A model generated the notes under the pieces. The model was not told the DNA's origin. It saw only the letters and a program-made list of their open reading frames with translations, and did not search any database. A stretch of 64,000 nucleotides of DNA from an uncultured Prevotellaceae bacterium (GTDB taxonomy: Bacteria; Bacteroidota; Bacteroidia; Bacteroidales; Bacteroidaceae), in NCBI GenBank assembly GCA_900315095.1, contig OMXS01000003.1, positions 62,001 through 126,000 on the forward strand, given 5' to 3'. Shown here piece after piece: positions 58,991 to 64,000 of this stretch (position 1 is the first letter of the stretch; each line of letters starts with the position of its first letter). The position numbers and the translations under genes were made by a program.

Positions 58991-60034
58991 TTATCTATTA
59001 ATTACTTTTTTGTATTCTTCAATATACCTTTTTGCGGTAATAGAAACATCGTAATAATTTTTTACATACTCGTAAGCAGGTTCAATCATGTTATAATCAT
59101 AACCGCCTTTCAAGACTGTTTCCAATTCATCTGCAAGGTTTTCTGTATCGGCGTTTTTGAAATGCATACCATATTTACCATAGGCGATGATTTCCATTGG
59201 ACCTTCTATATCGCTTACTAAAACAGGAACTTTTGCTGCCATTGCCTCTGCTACGGTAAGACCGAATCCTTCATATCGAGATGGCTGTATAAACACATCA
59301 TATTTACAAAGGTTGCTCTTTATGAAATCTTGATCTTTAAAACCCTCAAAGACAACATAATCAGAAATACGAAGTTCACTTGTTAATACTCTTAAGTCAT
59401 CCTCAGATTTCCCTGTTCCTATAAAATGCATTATAAAGTTTGTGATCCCCCTCTTATTTGCTAATATTCCTAAAGCATTCAGTAAAATATCCTGCCCCTT
59501 TTGAGAAGAAAATAATCTGCCTACTTGAACAATGTGATACACACCATCTTTAGGCGTACTGTTTTTCTTTGTAATAAAACTATTTACATCTATGCCATTG
59601 TCAACAACGGTTACATTCGTAAAACCTTGTTTTGCAGTATAATCCTTAACTGCATTGGATATTGCATATAATGCATCCATTTTCGGATACTCATCAGTTT
59701 TATTATGTGTATTATGGATTGTCCGTACAATTCTCCATTTTCCCTTTAATAATGTTGATACCTGATACGAGTGAACGTGTATAATATCTGGTCTGAATAA
59801 TAATAGATGGAAATTCAATTTGGCAATTTTATAATAATCTTTTGTCCCCGGTTTTCTATTTATCTTCTTAATTAAACACTTGGATGATATTTTATTAATG
59901 ATTGTTTCTTCTACAAAATCATTGATGATGAAAAGTGCAACTTTTTCAGTTCTAACTTGTTCATTTATGATGTTCACAAGCATCGTCTCCACTCCGCCTG
60001 TTTCCATTCCCCATACAACATGTGCGATTCTCAT
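58991..60034 (-). CDS. Glycosyltransferase GT4
   Basis: 347 residues. The start MRIAHVVWGMETGGVETMLV has the acceptor-side Gly-Gly-Val-Glu loop. IIHVHSYQVSTLLKG, TVVDNGIDVNSF and YHIVQVGRLFSSQKGQDILL follow. The donor site is RYEGFGLTVAEAMAAKVPVL (E-x7-E). It is a retaining GT-B enzyme of the polysaccharide locus; donor and acceptor are unknown. It lies two bases upstream of the fusion gene. Confidence 0.9.
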   Translation of the reverse strand: MRIAHVVWGMETGGVETMLVNIINEQVRTEKVALFIINDFVEETIINKISSKCLIKKINRKPGTKDYYKIAKLNFHLLLFRPDIIHVHSYQVSTLLKGKWRIVRTIHNTHNKTDEYPKMDALYAISNAVKDYTAKQGFTNVTVVDNGIDVNSFITKKNSTPKDGVYHIVQVGRLFSSQKGQDILLNALGILANKRGITNFIMHFIGTGKSEDDLRVLTSELRISDYVVFEGFKDQDFIKSNLCKYDVFIQPSRYEGFGLTVAEAMAAKVPVLVSDIEGPMEIIAYGKYGMHFKNADTENLADELETVLKGGYDYNMIEPAYEYVKNYYDVSITAKRYIEEYKKVINR

Positions 60035-60035
60035 T

Positions 60036-60968
60036 TTAAATAATACTGTAGTTACAATTATACAACCAGTCCATTATTTGTTTGGTACGAGAGTTCCAAT
60101 CGCCAAACTTTATGGCAACGCTCCTGTTCTTGTTAACAAGATTTTGATAATTGTCAATATGCTCAATTATATCTATAATTTGTTCTTCTTGATAATCTTT
60201 GTCTATTTCGATTACGGGATTATAACCTGTTAGGTCAACGAGTTCTTTGGGTGCTCGTCCAACAATTACAATCTTTGAAAGCATAGCCTCCCAATAGCGT
60301 TGTGTAAGGGTTTCTATATCTCCCGCTTTTTGTGGCTGGGTATCACAACGAGGAAAGCATACAGTAATTTTAGAATCTGAAAGGCCATTTACTAAGTCTT
60401 GTTCTGTCTTAAATAGATGCTCTCCGTTTTTACTATAGAGATGCTTGTAATTCGATGGGAGGTTAACATCAAAAACCTTTTTATTTCTTCTTCCGAACTC
60501 TAACAAGTCAATAGAACGTTCATTTAAATCCTTTCCTTCTTTATATTTGGATGTGTCAATGCCTTCTGTAATAGCCAAGATGTTCATCTGTGGAAATCTT
60601 TTTTTCATTCTGTCTGCAGTTTGAGACGATGTAAATACTGCAGTCCTTACATGGTGCTTTATTAACCAATGGCAAGTCTTCTCAAAATACATTGGCCAAC
60701 AGTCCCACACTAAAGGTATTATTTCGTACCGAGCATAATCAGGGAAAGTGTCAAAACTTAAACTTACAGGTTCAACAAAACGCAGTTGTGCTATTTTGTC
60801 ATTTTTATGAAAGGTCGGAAGTTCGAAATTAAATGCAAACTTATGGAATACTCTCCATGGATAATGGGTAGGCATCGTCTTACCTCCCATTTTCACCCAT
60901 GCATCATACACCTGCATTTTAAAATTTATGCCGTGATTATATGGAGCAACCGCAAAAACTTGTTTCAT
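60036..60968 (-). CDS. Glycosyltransferase-like protein (CgeB/GT1-like C-terminus)
   Basis: 310 residues. It begins MKQVFAVAPYNHGINFKMQV; YEIIPLVWDCWPMYFEKTC and AVFTSSQTADRMKKRFP follow. The C-terminal half has ERSIDLLEFGRRNKKVFD, SDSKITVCFPRCDTQPQKAG, LTQRYWEAMLSKIVIVGRAP and VIEIDKDYQEEQIID, like the GT-B half of CgeB/YkvP-type transferases. The donor Glu is in QRYWEAM. It overlaps the upstream acyltransferase gene by 4 bp. The sugar specificity is unknown. Confidence 0.72.
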   Translation of the reverse strand: MKQVFAVAPYNHGINFKMQVYDAWVKMGGKTMPTHYPWRVFHKFAFNFELPTFHKNDKIAQLRFVEPVSLSFDTFPDYARYEIIPLVWDCWPMYFEKTCHWLIKHHVRTAVFTSSQTADRMKKRFPQMNILAITEGIDTSKYKEGKDLNERSIDLLEFGRRNKKVFDVNLPSNYKHLYSKNGEHLFKTEQDLVNGLSDSKITVCFPRCDTQPQKAGDIETLTQRYWEAMLSKIVIVGRAPKELVDLTGYNPVIEIDKDYQEEQIIDIIEHIDNYQNLVNKNRSVAIKFGDWNSRTKQIMDWLYNCNYSII

Positions 60969-61534
60969 TTTAATCGTTTAATTATTCGGGCAGGATTACC
61001 TGCCGCTATGCAATCAGCGGGAATGCTTTTAGTAACTACACTCCCCGCACCGATGATTGAACGCGCTCCTATTGTGACACCTTTTAGCACAATAACATTA
61101 GCACCAAGCCAAGCATCGTCTTCAATTACCACAGGAGAAGAATGAACTATTCCATTATCTGTCCGTCTTTCTGCATAATCAATTTGATGAACATCGTTGT
61201 CCATTATGATGCAGTTTCCTCCGATTTTAACGTTATCTCCAATAGTTAGGCTTTCTTTTATCCACAAACAAGGAGAACTCATTCCAACATTGTTACCTAT
61301 TGTTATTTTACCCCTATGAGTGATAAAAATACATGCACGAATATTGCGACAGAGAGGGTTGATACAATCACCGCTCGTTAAAGTGAAGTTGTCTCCAACA
61401 GACATCTCTCCATTTCTTATTTGTAAGTATATTTTATCATATACTTGCAAATTCCTTCCAAAAGAAATTCCTTTTCTTTGGAAAAGAAGCCGGTTATATA
61501 ACCTGTAAAATTTAATTTTGAAGAAGTTGATCAA
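60965..61534 (-). CDS. Hexapeptide (left-handed beta-helix) O-acyltransferase
   Basis: 189 residues. Hexapeptide turns: MSVGDNFTLTSGDCI, ITIGNNVGMSSPCLWI, LTIGDNVKIGGNCIIMDND and VVIEDDAWLGANVIVLKGV, then TIGARSIIGAGSVVTKSIP, ending CIAAGNPARIIKRL. The catalytic His is likely in NDVHQIDYA. It is a maltose/galactoside O-acetyltransferase type enzyme and probably acetylates the surface glycan. It overlaps the upstream GT4 gene by 23 bp. Confidence 0.9.
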   Translation of the reverse strand: MINFFKIKFYRLYNRLLFQRKGISFGRNLQVYDKIYLQIRNGEMSVGDNFTLTSGDCINPLCRNIRACIFITHRGKITIGNNVGMSSPCLWIKESLTIGDNVKIGGNCIIMDNDVHQIDYAERRTDNGIVHSSPVVIEDDAWLGANVIVLKGVTIGARSIIGAGSVVTKSIPADCIAAGNPARIIKRLK

Positions 61535-62648
61535 TTTTGTGTAATATTTGTTCGTTAGAATATTCGAAATTCATAGCAGTTTTTTTCTTTCTGGTGTATT
61601 CACCATCCTCGTTGCCAATTATGCGTGCCAACACCTGAGGCATATCTTTTATGTTAGCAATCCATCCCATCGTTTCATCCACGACTTCATAGGCTACGGG
61701 GAAATCATTTGAAAGGACTGGGGTGTGCAATACTTTAGCTTCTGCTATAACGTATGAGAAACTCTCAGAGATAGAGGTACACACGACTAAATTGGAATTC
61801 CTTATGAAAGGATATGGATTATCTTTTGGACCAAGAAAGGCAACATTGTCTTGTACCTGATATCTTTCTATTTCTTTTTTCGTTATTTTTTCGTATGCAG
61901 TACCAGATGCTATTATATACCATTTAAATCTATCATGGTCAACTATTTTCGATAGATTATAAACTATCTCTGGTATGAGGTGGAACTGACTCTTTTCTGC
62001 AAATCTTCCAACGGAGAGTATCGTAAAATGTGATTTGTTAGGAAAATCAGATGTAATATCATAAGAACTATTACGAATCATTTTTGTATCGAGTGTGTTA
62101 TAAACTGTAACAAAATTAGACGAAAAGCATGGGAACAATTTTTTCATGCCGTCGGCAAAAGTCTCAGAAACACATACAATTTTCGAATAATCTTGGTATA
62201 AGTTTTCGAAATCTTTTTTCTCCTTTTCTCCAAACGCCATATATGGACTATGATACCATGCAATTTTATATGCATTATTCTTAATAAATGACACGAATTG
62301 AGTTGCAAGACCTTCTTGATACGCTATTATTGAATCATACTTATATTTTTCTTGTATAAGGTTCGCTTCTCTTCTGTACAGCCATGAATAATTATCTCGT
62401 CTGGTTATTCTGTTAAGTAAGCCTATGATTTTCCTCGTCATGATATTGTCATGGAGCCAATAGTATAGACGGGACTTTTTAATGATATAAGGTTTAAATA
62501 TGTTTTTATAATAATCTCCTCCATCCTCATAAAGGCAGTATATGTTAATATCGTATTTTTCTTTATCTAAAAAATACAAGAGATTTTCCAATGATTTATT
62601 TGTACCACCATGAGAATACTCTGGAATTACAAAAAGGATTTTCTTCAT
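61512..62648 (-). CDS. Glycosyltransferase GT4
   Basis: 378 residues. MKKILFVIPEYSHGGTNKSL opens the GT-B fold. KIAWYHSPYMAFGEKEKKDF, YSKIVCVSETFADGMKKLFP, HFTILSVGRFAEKSQFHLIP and VAFLGPKDNPYPFIRNSNL follow. The donor site is SISESFSYVIAEAKVLHTPV (Glu-x7-Glu). It resembles the capsular glycosyltransferases of Bacteroidales loci. Its end overlaps the downstream acyltransferase start by 23 bp, indicating coupling. Confidence 0.88.
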   Translation of the reverse strand: MKKILFVIPEYSHGGTNKSLENLLYFLDKEKYDINIYCLYEDGGDYYKNIFKPYIIKKSRLYYWLHDNIMTRKIIGLLNRITRRDNYSWLYRREANLIQEKYKYDSIIAYQEGLATQFVSFIKNNAYKIAWYHSPYMAFGEKEKKDFENLYQDYSKIVCVSETFADGMKKLFPCFSSNFVTVYNTLDTKMIRNSSYDITSDFPNKSHFTILSVGRFAEKSQFHLIPEIVYNLSKIVDHDRFKWYIIASGTAYEKITKKEIERYQVQDNVAFLGPKDNPYPFIRNSNLVVCTSISESFSYVIAEAKVLHTPVLSNDFPVAYEVVDETMGWIANIKDMPQVLARIIGNEDGEYTRKKKTAMNFEYSNEQILHKIDQLLQN

Positions 62649-62652
62649 TATT

Positions 62653-63267
62653 TTAACGGAGGTTGTTTTCTGTAAATATATTCTTTAATGTTTCTATTGA
62701 AATCCTAGCTTCTGGGGGATATAGTTTTTCTTCATGACGGATAATGTCGTCAAGTGGGAAAACTGGCTTTATAATTCTTGCGGGATTGCCCGCAATAACC
62801 ATATATGGAGGCCATTCTCCAGAAATTACGCATCCTGCCCCCACAATACACCCCCGACCTATATGTGCACCATTAAGTAATGTGACATTAATGCCGAGCC
62901 ATACATCTTCTTCAACGATAATGTCCCTGTCATACTTTCCTTCTTTGTCTAATTCATCTTTAATGGCATCCGTTACGTCATGTTTCCACATGCCGACGAG
63001 TGGCATGTGATTACCAGGACATACACATAGGTTATAGCTTGAAAAGGAACCGCGCTTCATAATAAACTTACTTCGTGGATTTAGAATCAGCCCTCCCTCT
63101 GGGATGGATGTGTTCTCATATAGGTATAAGTTTTTCTTACAGAAAACGATAACATCTGATGCCAAATATGCATCCTTGGCCATATACCCATATTCAGAAT
63201 GCCTGTCTATGTGGAGCAATTTGTCTATATGATTCTTTATTCTCTGTTTAATACTTACATAGTGCAT
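62653..63267 (-). CDS. Hexapeptide O-acyltransferase
   Basis: 204 residues. The N-terminal SKFIMKRGSFSSYNLCVCPG and the central IIVEEDVWLGINVTLLNGA, HIGRGCIVGAGCVISGEWPP and MVIAGNPARIIKPVFP give the beta-helix and the usual end. The likely catalytic His is in HKHDVTDA-like GMWKHDVTDAIKD. It belongs to the same large acetyltransferase family as the genes at 52110 and 60965 but differs at the N-terminus. It is probably a third decorating enzyme in the locus. Confidence 0.87.
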   Translation of the reverse strand: MHYVSIKQRIKNHIDKLLHIDRHSEYGYMAKDAYLASDVIVFCKKNLYLYENTSIPEGGLILNPRSKFIMKRGSFSSYNLCVCPGNHMPLVGMWKHDVTDAIKDELDKEGKYDRDIIVEEDVWLGINVTLLNGAHIGRGCIVGAGCVISGEWPPYMVIAGNPARIIKPVFPLDDIIRHEEKLYPPEARISIETLKNIFTENNLR

Positions 63268-63295
63268 ATAGAGTTTATATTATATTTGTATTATA

Positions 63296-64000
63296 TTAAT
63301 GCATTACACTAACTGTTGCTTTCATTGTTGTAAGATTCCCAACGCCCTGTCGTTTGCATTCCTCGTAAAGTTGTGGCATAAGAGACTCTATCTCTGTTTT
63401 ATCATAGATATAACCATTGTAAAAATAAACACTTGAATTAAATAGAATTATTTTGTCAAATCTCCATTTCATCAGAATGTATTCAACAGGGATATTAACT
63501 TCCTTTGCAACGACTATATAATGTAGTCCAAAACTTTCGGCAATACTAATTATTTCTTTCCTTGCATCGTCATGTGCACGTGGATGAAATTTAATATAAA
63601 GCAGGCTTCCTTTAGGTAATTCTGAAAACCGTTTTCTTATTATTGCATAAAAACATTCGTCTTTTCGATGACCTTCGTCGTGTGATTCTGACAAGAAAAG
63701 AATACGTTCGTTGTTATTGTTGAAGTCGAATTGTTGAAGATACCCGTTAAGTTGCTCTGAAAGTAAATCCTTGTCAACATATAATCTTTTGTCAAATGAT
63801 TCATGGTAATAACCGGGAACTATACTATATCTTTCGTCAATGGGTATGTGGTCTGTCAGTAATCCATAGTTATATCTAAACATGGCATACTTAACATGAT
63901 AAATTGGAAGATAGTACAAATAATCTTGTATTAATTCTTTGGCCTTGATAAATATGCCTTTTCTTTTTATTGAGGGCTGTTGTAGGTAATGACTTGAGCC
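63296..64000 (-). CDS. GT52/polysialyltransferase-like protein, 5' end beyond the window
   Basis: The frame is open from the right edge (64000) to the stop at 63296; at least 234 codons are visible. A TTG at 63919 is only an internal codon. The fold-defining pieces are DERYSIVPGYYHESF, RILFLSESHDEGHRKDE, LLYIKFHPRAHDDAR (the His-Pro nucleotide-binding motif) and KIILFNSSVYFYN. These fit the GT52/alpha-2,8-polysialyltransferase-like group, which often uses CMP-sialic acid. Sialylation is possible, but no CMP-sialate genes are in view. Confidence 0.7.
   Translation of the reverse strand, partial: GSSHYLQQPSIKRKGIFIKAKELIQDYLYYLPIYHVKYAMFRYNYGLLTDHIPIDERYSIVPGYYHESFDKRLYVDKDLLSEQLNGYLQQFDFNNNNERILFLSESHDEGHRKDECFYAIIRKRFSELPKGSLLYIKFHPRAHDDARKEIISIAESFGLHYIVVAKEVNIPVEYILMKWRFDKIILFNSSVYFYNGYIYDKTEIESLMPQLYEECKRQGVGNLTTMKATVSVMH

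Overview
The window looks like a chromosomal segment of a Bacteroidales bacterium, most likely Prevotellaceae (Prevotella/Segatella/Xylanibacter type). The evidence is a C10 (interpain/streptopain-like) protease, BspA-type leucine-rich-repeat proteins, large secreted proteins ending in GLYIINDKKVIIK-like tails typical of type IX secretion cargo, a hybrid two-component regulator, and many promoters of the Bacteroidota form TTTG-(19-20 bp)-TAnnTTTG.

Layout. Positions 1-8.2 kb hold two secreted proteins on the minus strand: a C10 protease that runs off the left edge and a 1.8 kDa-residue-scale multi-domain adhesin-like protein. Positions 8.8-12.7 kb hold trmO, a Y1 (RAYT-like) transposase fused to a DprA/SLOG-like Rossmann domain, rmuC, and two small Cys-rich proteins. 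Positions 12.9-17.4 kb hold a porin/sodium-symporter pair, tRNA-His with a duplicated 3' end, a lipoprotein and a metallo-beta-lactamase-fold protein. Positions 18.0-26.9 kb are a defence island bounded by two 148-bp direct repeats. It holds a SLOG-HTH-PD-(D/E)XK protein, a GIY-YIG remnant, a TIR-wHTH protein, a single-chain restriction-modification-specificity enzyme with a 12-G tract at the junction to a second specificity domain, an XRE regulator, and an ATPase/TOPRIM-like pair. Positions 27.5-32.3 kb hold a five-gene operon (YqiA-like hydrolase, TIGR04076 protein, flavoprotein, AraC regulator, lipoprotein) followed by a cyclophilin-like lipoprotein and a DLH-like hydrolase lipoprotein. Positions 32.5-47 kb are a beta-glucan-use neighbourhood: GH3, an LRR protein, a hybrid two-component system, GH9 and a Gfo/Idh/MocA oxidoreductase. 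Positions 47.3 kb to the right edge are one long minus-strand surface-polysaccharide locus: GT4 enzymes, a WecG/TagA enzyme, hexapeptide acyltransferases, a Wzy-like polymerase, LicD, SDR, a cytidylyltransferase-oxidoreductase fusion and a GT52/polysialyltransferase-like enzyme.

The most unusual layer is non-coding. Three elements (about 8.5, 17.8 and 35.3 kb) share one architecture: short 7-9 bp tandem units in inverted arms around an AT-rich core. The arm motif differs between elements but matches within each, and two of the cores look homologous. A looser set of inverted or tandem 6-14 bp repeats sits between genes in the polysaccharide locus. There they form stop codons of two genes, encode an Asn/Asp tail on the polymerase, and flank an S23-type four-helix-bundle gene as inverted repeats. 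A RAYT-type transposase in the same window is a candidate agent for some of the short palindromes, but nothing here proves the link. The other strong finding is the phase-variable restriction enzyme inside a repeat-bounded defence island. All assignments are from reading the sequence and recalled family knowledge; no database search was run. Coordinates of short motifs were counted by hand and may be off by one or two.
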